Below are positions 1 to 7,620 of a DNA stretch of 14,347 bases, piece after piece. The stretch covers positions 1 through 14,347 of the forward strand of contig JALVEV010000057.1 of NCBI GenBank assembly GCA_027030605.1. Reading direction: 5' to 3'. The DNA comes from Campylobacteraceae bacterium (GTDB lineage Bacteria; Campylobacterota; Campylobacteria; Campylobacterales; Sulfurovaceae). The stretch's first letter is position 1, and each line of letters opens with the position of its first letter. The translations under genes were made by a program, and so were the position numbers. The notes beneath the pieces are model-generated. The model saw nothing but the letters and a program-made list of their open reading frames with translations. It was not told where the DNA came from and ran no database searches.

Positions 1-294
1 TAGCTCTTCAATAAGTTTAAATTGCTCTTCGCCTTTATCAAGATTTACACATAGACCATAAAAACTTGGCATACGTGGAACCGATGGCTTTAGCCTTGCA
101 CTGTTTGGGGCTGAAGCCTCCGATTCCGAACGTTGCCATAGGAATTTTAAAAACAGATATGGAAAATAAAAAAGGTTTGTAGCCATAAGTTTAAAATAGT
201 CTAAACTATGACCTCTTCGTAACTCTTTTTTTAAAGCTCGTTTTAGTATGTGTGGTTGGTCGGAGTATGAGTCCCATGGGAATATATTTTTCAT
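1..294 (-). CDS. Partial protein of unknown function (N-terminal 98 residues)
   Basis: An open frame runs without a stop from an ATG at 294-292 to the left edge, so the gene is cut by the window. The first residues are MKNIFPWDSYSDQPHILKRA; around residues 40-55 there is an aromatic stretch (TNLFYFPYLFLKFLWQR) and near residue 80 PSFYGLCVNLDKGEEQF. The codon pattern looks coding and a TATAAT box lies directly upstream. I do not recognise the family from this fragment; the last stretch would fit the start of a cytoplasmic enzyme domain, but that is a guess. Its presence rules out the upstream-extended start of the divergent plus-strand gene. No Shine-Dalgarno sequence is visible, and the -10 box position predicts a leaderless transcript. 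Confidence 0.7.
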   Translation of the reverse strand, partial: MKNIFPWDSYSDQPHILKRALKKELRRGHSLDYFKLMATNLFYFPYLFLKFLWQRSESEASAPNSARLKPSVPRMPSFYGLCVNLDKGEEQFKLIEEL

Positions 295-337
295 AAAAAG
301 ATTATACCCTAATCCAAACTATGATAAAATCCCCATT
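295..337. promoter_or_regulatory. Overlapping divergent promoters, both apparently leaderless
   Basis: The 43 bp between two start codons hold a minus-strand TATAAT (301-306) and a plus-strand TATGAT (320-325) overlapping TAAAAT (325-330). With the -10 box at -12 to -7, the minus transcript would begin at about 294, the A of its ATG. The plus transcript would begin between 332 and 337, against an ATG at 338. Neither side has a purine-rich ribosome site. No convincing -35 box is seen, which is common in Campylobacterota. Confidence 0.5.
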
Positions 338-1366
338 ATGAAAACAATCCTATTTTGCAACCTACCTTACGCCTTTTCTATACTGAAACCCTTAGCTGAT
401 GAGCTAGAGAGTAGGGGTTATGAATACCTATGGTATGTAGACTCTTCTTTAAATAAAAATTTCCCCTATAAAGATATGCCTAAAACTACAAGTGTCAAAG
501 AGTTAGAACGCTTTCAAAGTGATGCCATATTTGTATGTGGTAATGATGTTCCCTATTGGTTGCGAGGGGTAAAGGTTCAAATTTTTCATGGATTAGCAGG
601 AGAGAAAAAAGGGCATTTTCGGATTCGTGATTATTTTGATTTGTATCTAACTCAAGGGAAATATTTTACAGATAGATTTAAAATGTTAGCACAAAAGTAT
701 AAAAACTTTGAGGTCATAGAGACAGGGTGGTGTAAACTTGATAAACTCTATACTATTTCAGAGGAGACAAAGGCTAAAAAAATAGAGCTTTTAGAAAAAT
801 ATAATGCTAAAAAAATGGTTCTATATGCTCCTACATTTTCGCCCTCTTTAACCTCTGCTGTGGCATTGGAAAAAGTCATTGAAAAACTAGCCAATCAAGA
901 GGATATTTTACTTATTATTAAATTTCATGATAAGATGAGTCAAGAGTTAAAAGAACTTTACGAAAATATGAATAGTGTTCTAATCATTGAATCTGATGAT
1001 ATTACAGAGTCCCTACAGATGGCTGATTTGATGATAAGTGATAGCTCTTCTGTGGTGTATGAGTTTACGCTTTTAGATAAGCCTGTGATTACACTAAATA
1101 GTATCTCTGAAAATATTGATTGGTGTAATGTTCATAGTGCTGATGAGGTCTATAGTAGTGTAATAGAGGTTTTAAATGGTCATGATGCTTATGCAAAAAA
1201 TCGTAAAAACACTATTACTCTTTATCATCCATATAGTGATGGAAAATCGGCAAAACGTATGATTGATGCTACAGAAAAGTATATCCAAGAGCATGGTGTA
1301 CCGACAAAGAGAAAAATTTCTCTTTTACGAAAGTGGAAGATGCAAAAGTATAAAGGTCGAACTTAG
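338..1366 (+). CDS. CDP-glycerol glycerophosphotransferase-like protein
   Basis: A 342-residue protein of the CDP-glycerol:poly(glycerophosphate) glycerophosphotransferase family (TagB/TagF type). Family members transfer glycerol-phosphate or a related unit from a CDP-activated donor to a glycan at the inner face of the membrane. Visible marks are FHG (His84), VLYAPTF (161-167), KFH (195-197) and SDSSSVVYEF (234-243), which match the donor-site motifs of the family. The start is set at ATG 338 (MKTILFCNLPYAFS); an earlier in-frame ATG at 248 would overlap the divergent gene and code for unrelated residues. The gene ends tail to tail with the licD-like gene, with a 4-bp overlap of stop codons. 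It is a distant paralogue of the protein at 6549-7619 and probably uses CDP-glycerol from the TagD-like enzyme, or CMP-aminoethylphosphonate. The acceptor is unknown. Confidence 0.8.
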   Translation: MKTILFCNLPYAFSILKPLADELESRGYEYLWYVDSSLNKNFPYKDMPKTTSVKELERFQSDAIFVCGNDVPYWLRGVKVQIFHGLAGEKKGHFRIRDYFDLYLTQGKYFTDRFKMLAQKYKNFEVIETGWCKLDKLYTISEETKAKKIELLEKYNAKKMVLYAPTFSPSLTSAVALEKVIEKLANQEDILLIIKFHDKMSQELKELYENMNSVLIIESDDITESLQMADLMISDSSSVVYEFTLLDKPVITLNSISENIDWCNVHSADEVYSSVIEVLNGHDAYAKNRKNTITLYHPYSDGKSAKRMIDATEKYIQEHGVPTKRKISLLRKWKMQKYKGRT

Positions 1367-1971
1367 TTTGCTAAGGTTCGTCCATTATCTACAGATGAAT
1401 TATAGTCAGGATTTGGTGTTCTCCACTCTCCATAATGATGGGTTAGATAGGCATCGTAATCTTTAGGAACACGGTATTTCTTACCATTAAAATCTATCAT
1501 CTGAAATTCAGATACTAAGTTTTGAGGTAAAGAATGGGGTTTCCCCCATTCATACCAATATAAATCATCTTTATGTTTATACATAACAAATATATCTAGT
1601 TTAACATAGCCACGTAAAAAGAAAAAACGATTGTTTCTAATTTTAAATGAACGTATATTTCCCTTTTTTAATGGTCCAACATCCTCTTTTAATCGCCTTG
1701 TGTAGGTTCTGTATCGTGCTTTTTTTATGGCAGGTAGCACTTTGTTAAGCATTGTCTCTTCATCCTCTTCAAAGATAGATATATCAATATCATCATCCCA
1801 TGGTAAAATTCTATTTTCTCGAACTACTCCTAAAAGAGTTCCAAAGTCTAACCAATAGTTTACTTTATACTCATCTAAAATATCAGTTACATCATTAAGT
1901 AGCTGTAGGGCAATCTTTCCATTTTTTCCATTTAGAAGATATTTATTTTTTTTAGGTTTAAACTCTGCCAT
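1363..1971 (-). CDS. LicD-family phosphotransferase, probable phosphonate transferase
   Basis: A 202-residue protein of the LicD (nucleotidyltransferase-fold) family. LicD of Haemophilus and Streptococcus transfers phosphocholine from CDP-choline to surface glycans. The family core is clear: DFGTLLG (42-48), PWDDDIDI (57-64) with the metal-binding aspartates, VKLDIF (123-128) and the C-terminal PKDYDAYL..YGEWRTP block (169-186). No choline kinase (licA) or choline transporter is nearby. The gene directly follows an aminoethylphosphonate synthesis and activation gene with no spacer, so the likely donor is CMP-2-aminoethylphosphonate; this substrate is inferred. Translation starts from a strong GGAGG placed in the last codons of the preceding gene, which suggests coupling. 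It is the last gene of the ten-gene operon, and its stop overlaps that of the convergent gene by 4 bp. Confidence 0.85.
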   Translation of the reverse strand: MAEFKPKKNKYLLNGKNGKIALQLLNDVTDILDEYKVNYWLDFGTLLGVVRENRILPWDDDIDISIFEEDEETMLNKVLPAIKKARYRTYTRRLKEDVGPLKKGNIRSFKIRNNRFFFLRGYVKLDIFVMYKHKDDLYWYEWGKPHSLPQNLVSEFQMIDFNGKKYRVPKDYDAYLTHHYGEWRTPNPDYNSSVDNGRTLAN

Positions 1972-3453
1972 CTAATTTTTACCTCCTAAATACTCTTTAA
2001 ACAACTTCAAAAACTCCTCCATATCCCTATAATCAATCTCCCCAATATTAGCCACCCTAAAGGTATTGAATTCTGCTACTTTACCAGGATAAATGGTAAA
2101 TCCTCTCTCATAGAAATAGTCATGCATCTCATTAAAATCAACCCCATCGGGAATAAAAATAGAGGTAATAATCTTAGAGTGATACTTATCATCTACCAAA
2201 TATTTTAAGCCCATCTTTTTAAGCTCATTGGTTAATCTCTCCCACGATTTAGAGTAGCGTTTATAACGATTCTCAATTCCTTCCTCTTTAGCCTCTATAA
2301 TAGCTTGTTTTAAGGCATAAAGTGTCTGAACAGGTGGAGTAAATCTCATCTGATGTGATTTTATAAAGTTCTCATATTGAGCAAAAAGATTTAAGTAGAA
2401 GTTTCTAGGTTTAATCTCTTTTAGCTTTTCTAGTTTTTTTGTATTGGCAATTACAAATCCAACTCCTGCCATACCTTGAATGTTTTTATTTGAACTTGCA
2501 CAGAGGTAAGAGATATTCTGCTTTTTCATATCTATAGGCAGAGCAGCATAAGAACTCATAGCATCAACAATAAGTTCAAGATTATACTCTTTAGCTATCT
2601 CTCCAAACTCATCAAGGTTATTTAGCAGTCCTGTAGTTGTCTCATTGTGAATTACAGCTAAATGAGAGATGTTTTCATTCTCCTCAATCACTTTTTTTAG
2701 TTTTTCAACCTCAACAGGCTCTATTGGAGAGCTTTCAAACTCAATATAATCCATACCATAAGCATCAGCTATTTGGCACATTCGTTTACCGTAAGCACCA
2801 TTGTTTACTATAAGCACTTTCTTATCATGAGGTACAGCAGATGTTAGTGTAGCTTCAACAACAGCCGTTCCACTTCCTCCAAAGAGTACCGTTGTATACT
2901 CTTTAGGATTAGCTACTATTTTAGTAAGCTCAATTGAGACAAACTCCATCAAATCACCAAACTCATACTCTCTAGGGCAAATATCGGGAACTACTTGTGC
3001 CATCTTGACACTATCGGTTGTTGTCGCAGGTCCTGGGTTTAAGAGTATATTTCTTTTTATTTTGTTAGCTATTAATGATGACTTTTTTCTAATATCACTG
3101 CTACATATACCTTTAGTTCGTGGAAAAATTAAAAGTTTCTCTTTTTGTATATTGTTTGAGTTGTCATCGCCATGAACTAATAAATCTATACTGTATTTTT
3201 CTAATACTCCATCATCTAAAGCCCAAGGAACAGGCACTACTTCATCTACATATTTTATAGCTTCCAATATCTCTTTTCTATGTTCAAAGTCCAGTTCAGG
3301 TTGGTAACCTTTTTTAGCTAATACTTCATCATCGGTAGTTAGTCCTACAATTACTTTTCCATACTCAGAAGCTTTTTTTAACAATCGAATATGTCCATGG
3401 TGTATAATAGTAGCAGACATATCTACCATAACTCTTTTTTCCAAACTGCTCAT
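1972..3453 (-). CDS. phnW: Bifunctional cytidylyltransferase / 2-aminoethylphosphonate-pyruvate transaminase
   Basis: A 493-residue fusion. Residues 1-125 form an HxGH cytidylyltransferase domain with HHGH at 18-21, HGDD at 94-97 and RTKGICSS at 112-119 (the RTxGISTT signature). Its HGDD plus RTxG(I/V)SS layout resembles ethanolamine-phosphate cytidylyltransferase, whose substrate is the phosphate analogue of AEP. Residues 135-493 form a class V, PLP-dependent AEP transaminase: LLNPGPATT (137-145), HNETTTG (269-275), the PLP-binding Asp in IVDAMSS (295-301), Lys323 in SSNKNIQG as Schiff-base lysine, and FRVANIG (465-471). The transaminase would aminate phosphonoacetaldehyde to AEP, and the attached domain would make CMP-AEP and pyrophosphate. 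The enzyme is also known in AEP breakdown, but PEP mutase and decarboxylase next door point to synthesis. It abuts the decarboxylase gene upstream and the licD-like gene downstream, with an AAAGGAG ribosome site. Confidence 0.9.
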   Translation of the reverse strand: MSSLEKRVMVDMSATIIHHGHIRLLKKASEYGKVIVGLTTDDEVLAKKGYQPELDFEHRKEILEAIKYVDEVVPVPWALDDGVLEKYSIDLLVHGDDNSNNIQKEKLLIFPRTKGICSSDIRKKSSLIANKIKRNILLNPGPATTTDSVKMAQVVPDICPREYEFGDLMEFVSIELTKIVANPKEYTTVLFGGSGTAVVEATLTSAVPHDKKVLIVNNGAYGKRMCQIADAYGMDYIEFESSPIEPVEVEKLKKVIEENENISHLAVIHNETTTGLLNNLDEFGEIAKEYNLELIVDAMSSYAALPIDMKKQNISYLCASSNKNIQGMAGVGFVIANTKKLEKLKEIKPRNFYLNLFAQYENFIKSHQMRFTPPVQTLYALKQAIIEAKEEGIENRYKRYSKSWERLTNELKKMGLKYLVDDKYHSKIITSIFIPDGVDFNEMHDYFYERGFTIYPGKVAEFNTFRVANIGEIDYRDMEEFLKLFKEYLGGKN

Positions 3454-4524
3454 TTAGTTAAACTCCTTTACTTTTACAACATCTAGTGGTGGTCTAGGTG
3501 TCTCATCATCAAGCCCACACTTTATATAGATAAAATTTGATTTATAGTTTTCTGTAAGACTCTCTATAATATCTGAAAAATCATCTAGGCTAGTTATAAC
3601 TTTTTCTATAACATTAAGATTAGAGGCTTTAGCAATATTAATATAATCTACATGAGACTGATAGGTATTCTGTCCACCTGTTGATTTGTTTTGTTCATTG
3701 TCAAACAGTATATAGGTTAAGTCTATATCTTGGTATCTTCCTGCTGTTGTAAGTCCACCCATATGCATAACAAACTCAGCATCACCACCAAGTACAAAAA
3801 CTTTTTTGCCACCTAAACTAGCACCTAAGCCTAAAGATAAAGCTCCACCCATATTTCCTGCCATATAGAAGTTATTTGTATCAGGCATAAACGAGTACAT
3901 CTCTCTACTTGTATTTCCTGTCGTTCCAATGAATAGTGTATTAGTATCTTTAAACATCTCATTGAGTTTAACTAAAAATTCTGAACGAGGAGTATAGTTT
4001 GATAGGTCAAGTACATGTTCTTCTAAAAGCTCTACTTTTGAAAAGGTATCTTTCTTAATAACACCAATAGTAAAGCTCTCATCACAATGGTTAATTTGTG
4101 AAATAGCTGTATCTATATCTTCTTGGTTTAAAATAGTATGCTCATAACCATAAGCCTCTATTAGTTTAGGAAGCTCTGTAGCTAAATGTTTATGTTGAAT
4201 CTCACTATCTCCCTCTTTATAGGTTCTCCAAGAGGTTAAGATAGGAAAGGTTACACCATAAGGATTAAGCAACGAGGTAATAGATGACCCCATATTTGTA
4301 AGTCCTGAAGATTGGATAATTACAATAGGCTTTTTACCTGACATCTTAAGTCCTGCTGCAACTGAACAAGCAACAGCTTCAGAGGCACAAGGTAGATACT
4401 CTATATTTGTACTATTAATAGCTGAATTGATTACATTTTTAGCAAAAGAGCAAGGGACTACACATAGATGAGTGTATCCCTCTTCAATAAGTTTGTCAAT
4501 AAAAATATCTGTATCTAACGCCAT
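3454..4524 (-). CDS. aepY: Phosphonopyruvate decarboxylase
   Basis: A 356-residue thiamine-diphosphate enzyme that decarboxylates phosphonopyruvate to phosphonoacetaldehyde. This irreversible step pulls the unfavourable PEP mutase equilibrium forward. Residues 1-160 are the pyrimidine-binding half, with the conserved glutamate in CASEAVA (Glu49) and IIQSSGLTNMGS (69-80). Residues 180-340 are the pyrophosphate-binding half: GGDAEF (246-251) followed 24 residues later by FDNEQNKSTGGQ (274-285), the GDx..DN magnesium/ThDP motif and the STGGQ typical of this enzyme. The proline-rich tail PRPP (343-346) is also usual. The motif reads GDA rather than GDG. The start overlaps the stop of the PEP mutase gene by one base (TAATG), and an AGGA precedes it. 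Confidence 0.93.
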   Translation of the reverse strand: MALDTDIFIDKLIEEGYTHLCVVPCSFAKNVINSAINSTNIEYLPCASEAVACSVAAGLKMSGKKPIVIIQSSGLTNMGSSITSLLNPYGVTFPILTSWRTYKEGDSEIQHKHLATELPKLIEAYGYEHTILNQEDIDTAISQINHCDESFTIGVIKKDTFSKVELLEEHVLDLSNYTPRSEFLVKLNEMFKDTNTLFIGTTGNTSREMYSFMPDTNNFYMAGNMGGALSLGLGASLGGKKVFVLGGDAEFVMHMGGLTTAGRYQDIDLTYILFDNEQNKSTGGQNTYQSHVDYINIAKASNLNVIEKVITSLDDFSDIIESLTENYKSNFIYIKCGLDDETPRPPLDVVKVKEFN

Positions 4525-5828
4525 TATTTTGTTCCTGGGATAAGTTCAAGTATCTCTTTAATCGGCATACAGTCAGGTTCAGCTTCTAAACTTCTTTTGT
4601 GTTTAAGTATTGTTTTTGCAACTTTCATCATTCCTGGATAGGCAGCTCTAAGCATATGGTTAGCATAAATCACTACATTTACGCCCATCTTGGCAAACTC
4701 ATCAGTGGTTACAGAGTTAAAGCTTGTTGGCACAACTACAATAGGAGTTGAACTATCTTTCTCTCTAAACTTAGATACAAACTCTTTAATCTCAGTAGGG
4801 TCTTTAAGGCGTGAATGAATCATAATACCATCAGCACCTGCATCAATATAAGCAAAAGCTCTATTTAGTGCATCTTCCATTCCAGCTTCTAAAATAAGAC
4901 TCTCAATTCTTGCAATAATCATAAACTCTTTAGATATTTGTGCCGATTTACCTACCTTGATTTTATGACAAAAGTTCTCTATGCTATCTTGTGTTTGTGC
5001 TACATCATTTCCAAAGAGTGAGTTCTTTTTTAGCCCTGTTTTGTCTTCAATAATTACAGCACTCACTCCAGTTCGTTCTAAACTACGAACGGTAAACTCA
5101 AAGTGTTCAGCTTTTCCACCTGTATCTGCATCATAAATCATTGGCTTAGTTGTTACTTCAAATATCTCATTAATAGTCATAAGTCTTGCCGTTGTATCAA
5201 CAGCTTCAATATCAGGTTTACCTTTGGAGGTAGAGTCAGTTAAAGAGCTTGACCACATTCCATCAAAAGTTACTACTGTTCCATCTTCTAAGATTTCAGA
5301 GGCATTTTCTGCTATGAGTCCACTTAAAGCATTATGTGTTTCAAGTATTTTTACTACAGGTTTTGCATTAATAAGTTTTCTAAGTCTTCCCATTCTTGCA
5401 CTTGTGGTAATACCTAGTTTTGTCATCTGCTCTTTAATATGTAAATCATTAATATTGTGACTATATGGAATCTCCATAAGCTCTCCACCCCAAGCCTTAA
5501 GAGTCTCAACTACTTCATCTCTATATTTTCTTTGATTTGTAGTTAACCAATCATCACCATGTACAACAAAATCAGGCTTTAGAGTTTCAAGATTCTCTTT
5601 ATATGAAGCTGTCTCTTGTGGTATAACAGTTGAGACCATAGAGAGATTTTCTAAAACTTCTTTTCTTTGATTGTAGTCTAAATATGGAATGTCATTAAGC
5701 TCTCCACACGCTTTTAGTGTTAGAAGTCCTACTGTAACCTCTCCTAGTTTTGATGCCTCTTTTAATATGTTTATGTGTCCTGCGTGGATTAAGTCTGCTA
5801 TTAGGCTCACATATACTTTTTTACTCAT
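4524..5828 (-). CDS. aepX: Cytidylyltransferase-like domain fused to phosphoenolpyruvate mutase
   Basis: A 434-residue fusion. Residues 1-130 resemble an HxGH cytidylyltransferase (HAGH at 15-18, VVHGDDW at 88-94). Residues 155-425 are PEP mutase, which rearranges PEP to phosphonopyruvate and so makes the C-P bond. Diagnostic features are DGMWSSSLTDS (189-199), IYDADTGG (231-238, metal-site aspartates), EDKTGLKKNS (261-270), the EDKx5NS signature that separates PEP mutase from isocitrate lyase relatives, and ARIES (306-310). The same order of domains occurs in Fom1 of fosfomycin synthesis, where the N-terminal part cytidylylates hydroxyethylphosphonate. Here the second cytidylyltransferase motif, expected as RTxGISTT or GISST near 121-131, reads YSHNINDLHIK, so the domain may be inactive or structural. 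The ribosome site is AAAGGA; the gene overlaps the kinase gene by 4 bp. Confidence 0.93.
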   Translation of the reverse strand: MSKKVYVSLIADLIHAGHINILKEASKLGEVTVGLLTLKACGELNDIPYLDYNQRKEVLENLSMVSTVIPQETASYKENLETLKPDFVVHGDDWLTTNQRKYRDEVVETLKAWGGELMEIPYSHNINDLHIKEQMTKLGITTSARMGRLRKLINAKPVVKILETHNALSGLIAENASEILEDGTVVTFDGMWSSSLTDSTSKGKPDIEAVDTTARLMTINEIFEVTTKPMIYDADTGGKAEHFEFTVRSLERTGVSAVIIEDKTGLKKNSLFGNDVAQTQDSIENFCHKIKVGKSAQISKEFMIIARIESLILEAGMEDALNRAFAYIDAGADGIMIHSRLKDPTEIKEFVSKFREKDSSTPIVVVPTSFNSVTTDEFAKMGVNVVIYANHMLRAAYPGMMKVAKTILKHKRSLEAEPDCMPIKEILELIPGTK

Positions 5829-6571
5829 TTTTTTCCTTTAAGTCGTTTTAGTATTTTTTTACGGTTTAAGTATGCTTGTTGTTTCTGTAAATATTTATTT
5901 AATAATAGAGATAGACTCTTTTCATCTTTCTGAGAAATATCTGCATAGCATTTTATCATAAATTCATTATCTTCTCTGTCATTACTAAGTTTTGCAAGAT
6001 TTTGCATTCTCAAATCATCATCAAACTCAACAAACTCCATTCGATTAACATCAATAATGGAAAACTCATAAGAGTCACCTACTCTTTTTACTAAGATATT
6101 ACCTGGAGAGTAGTCTATGTGGTGTACCTTTTTTTGATGTAGTTTGTAGGTATACTCTATAAATCTCTTTAAGATATTCTCTCTATCTTTAAAACTTTTA
6201 TCTTTAAAAACAGCTCGTATCTCAAAATCAAAATCAAAAAACTCCGAGATATAAAAACTCTCTTTAAATCTAAAAGGTGTTGGAAACTCTATATATCCAA
6301 TAGGTTTAGGGGTATTAACTCCTAGTTGCTTTAACTTCATAGAGTTTACAAAAGAGCGTTTAGCTTTTGAGTCACGAAAAAACCTATAGATAATTTGGTT
6401 TAAAAGGTGAGGTCTTTTAAAAGACTTAACTACATACTTTTTCCCCTCAAACTCAACAATTTTTATAACATTTCGTTTATCATAAATAGTATGATTGGCT
6501 TTTTGATTAAAATAGAGCTTTATATTAAGAATAAAATCTTTTTGTCGTTCATTGGCTACTTCGTAGGTCAT
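5825..6571 (-). CDS. WaaP/Kdo-kinase-like lipopolysaccharide kinase
   Basis: A 248-residue protein kinase-like enzyme of the lipopolysaccharide kinase family (WaaP, KdkA, InaA). Such enzymes phosphorylate heptose or Kdo of the LPS inner core with ATP on the cytoplasmic face. Visible kinase elements are YVVKSF with Lys49, YISEFF with Glu110, the catalytic loop HIDYSPGN (151-158; Asp153, Asn158) and IIDVNRM with the metal-binding Asp174. Which sugar is phosphorylated cannot be told. The start lies 23 bp inside the preceding gene but is supported by AAGGAG eight bases upstream. Its place in a waaC-lpxL operon supports a role in inner-core modification and so suggests that the phosphonate module acts on LPS. 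Confidence 0.8.
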   Translation of the reverse strand: MTYEVANERQKDFILNIKLYFNQKANHTIYDKRNVIKIVEFEGKKYVVKSFKRPHLLNQIIYRFFRDSKAKRSFVNSMKLKQLGVNTPKPIGYIEFPTPFRFKESFYISEFFDFDFEIRAVFKDKSFKDRENILKRFIEYTYKLHQKKVHHIDYSPGNILVKRVGDSYEFSIIDVNRMEFVEFDDDLRMQNLAKLSNDREDNEFMIKCYADISQKDEKSLSLLLNKYLQKQQAYLNRKKILKRLKGKK

Positions 6572-7619
6572 TTAGTCTCTCCTTTACAACATCATAAATA
6601 CGCTCAGAGACCTTACCATCTATCTCTCCACATATATCTTTAGCAAATGCTAGGCGTTTAGATTCTAGTTTAGAAGGGTTTTCTAAAGCCTCTTTAGTAT
6701 ACTTTAGTGTCTCTTCATAACTATTAGCTGTATCTAAAATAGTTCGATATTTAGCTTTTGATTGGTCAATCCTTTTTGTTAGTTTCCATGGCATCAAGTA
6801 GTATGACCAACGTAGTTTAAAGTATTGGTTAGAGATTACAGGCTTGTTTAGTGATGCAAACTCAAACATGGCTGAACTCTCATCGCTTATCATCACATCA
6901 GAGGTGGCTAAAAAAGGTACTAAGTTATATTCGCTTAGAGGTAAAATGGTACAGTTCTTATACTGCTCCCAAATTTTAAACTTTTTGAGATGATTTTTAT
7001 ATTTTTTGCGTTCATAGGTAAGGTAGTGGGGTTTAATCCAAATATTGTACTCTTTAAACTCATTTGGAAAATCATCTGCCATCTTTTCAATGGAAGAGGG
7101 GAAAAAGGTTGGGGCGTAAAGAATGGTTTTTTTGTTTTTATCTAACCCATATTTTTTAAAAAGTTCATCTTTTTGACTCTTTTTAAAGTTTACTATCTCA
7201 TCAAATTTAGAAAAACCAACTAAAGCCAATTTATATTCATGCTCGGGATAGAGATTTTTGACTCTATTGTATTTTTGAATACCCTCTGCAATATAGATAT
7301 CAAAATACTCAATCGAAGAGAAAAAAGAGGTAGACTTAGCACCGATACCATGCTCTAAAAAAACAGTAATAGCCTTTAACTCTTTGGCTTTTTCATAAGG
7401 GTTTGCAAAAAAGATAACATCAGCTTGTTTATCAAAAAGTATCTCCTCTCCAAAAATATAGTTTAAGTTATTCTCTTTGGCTATATCTTGCATATTTTGA
7501 GAGTTCTGTTTAGTAGAGAGTATGTAGGTTACTTCATGCCCTTTTTTTGTAAATACCTTACTAATAGGTAGAAAATGGGGGAAGTAGTAGGGGTAGGCTA
7601 CGTAGAAATATACTTTCAT
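6549..7619 (-). CDS. CDP-glycerol glycerophosphotransferase-like protein
   Basis: A 356-residue member of the TagB/TagF glycerophosphotransferase family. Motifs are FLEHGIG with His90 (87-93), ILYAPTFFPS (166-175), IWIKPH with His198 (193-198) and SDESSAMFEFASLNKP (245-260). The gene directly follows the TagD-like cytidylyltransferase gene, the usual source of CDP-glycerol, so transfer of glycerol-phosphate to a glycan is the most direct reading. The start is taken at ATG 7619 (MKVYFYVAYPYYFPHF), 1 bp after the tagD stop. An in-frame TTG at 7628 would add three residues and is closer to an AGAGAG, so the choice is not certain. It shares motifs with the plus-strand protein at 338-1366 but is well diverged from it. 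Confidence 0.82.
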   Translation of the reverse strand: MKVYFYVAYPYYFPHFLPISKVFTKKGHEVTYILSTKQNSQNMQDIAKENNLNYIFGEEILFDKQADVIFFANPYEKAKELKAITVFLEHGIGAKSTSFFSSIEYFDIYIAEGIQKYNRVKNLYPEHEYKLALVGFSKFDEIVNFKKSQKDELFKKYGLDKNKKTILYAPTFFPSSIEKMADDFPNEFKEYNIWIKPHYLTYERKKYKNHLKKFKIWEQYKNCTILPLSEYNLVPFLATSDVMISDESSAMFEFASLNKPVISNQYFKLRWSYYLMPWKLTKRIDQSKAKYRTILDTANSYEETLKYTKEALENPSKLESKRLAFAKDICGEIDGKVSERIYDVVKERLNDLRSSQ

Positions 7620-7620
7620 T

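Noticed and set aside
248..337. Start of the plus-strand glycerophosphotransferase-like gene at ATG 248
   Set aside because: The extra 30 residues overlap the divergent minus-strand gene and its promoter, and the family-like N-terminus begins at ATG 338.
1263..1466. Plus-strand ORF across the convergent gene ends
   Set aside because: It overlaps the ends of two clear genes in other frames and has no independent support.
1972..3453. Phosphonate breakdown (PhnW used catabolically)
   Set aside because: PEP mutase and phosphonopyruvate decarboxylase lie beside it, and no phosphonatase (PhnX) or phosphonate transporter is present.
5224..5460. Plus-strand ORF inside the PEP mutase gene
   Set aside because: It is the reverse shadow of a well-supported coding region with no ribosome site. 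The same holds for similar ORFs at 6407-6643, 9915-10103, 12936-13142 and 13355-13567.
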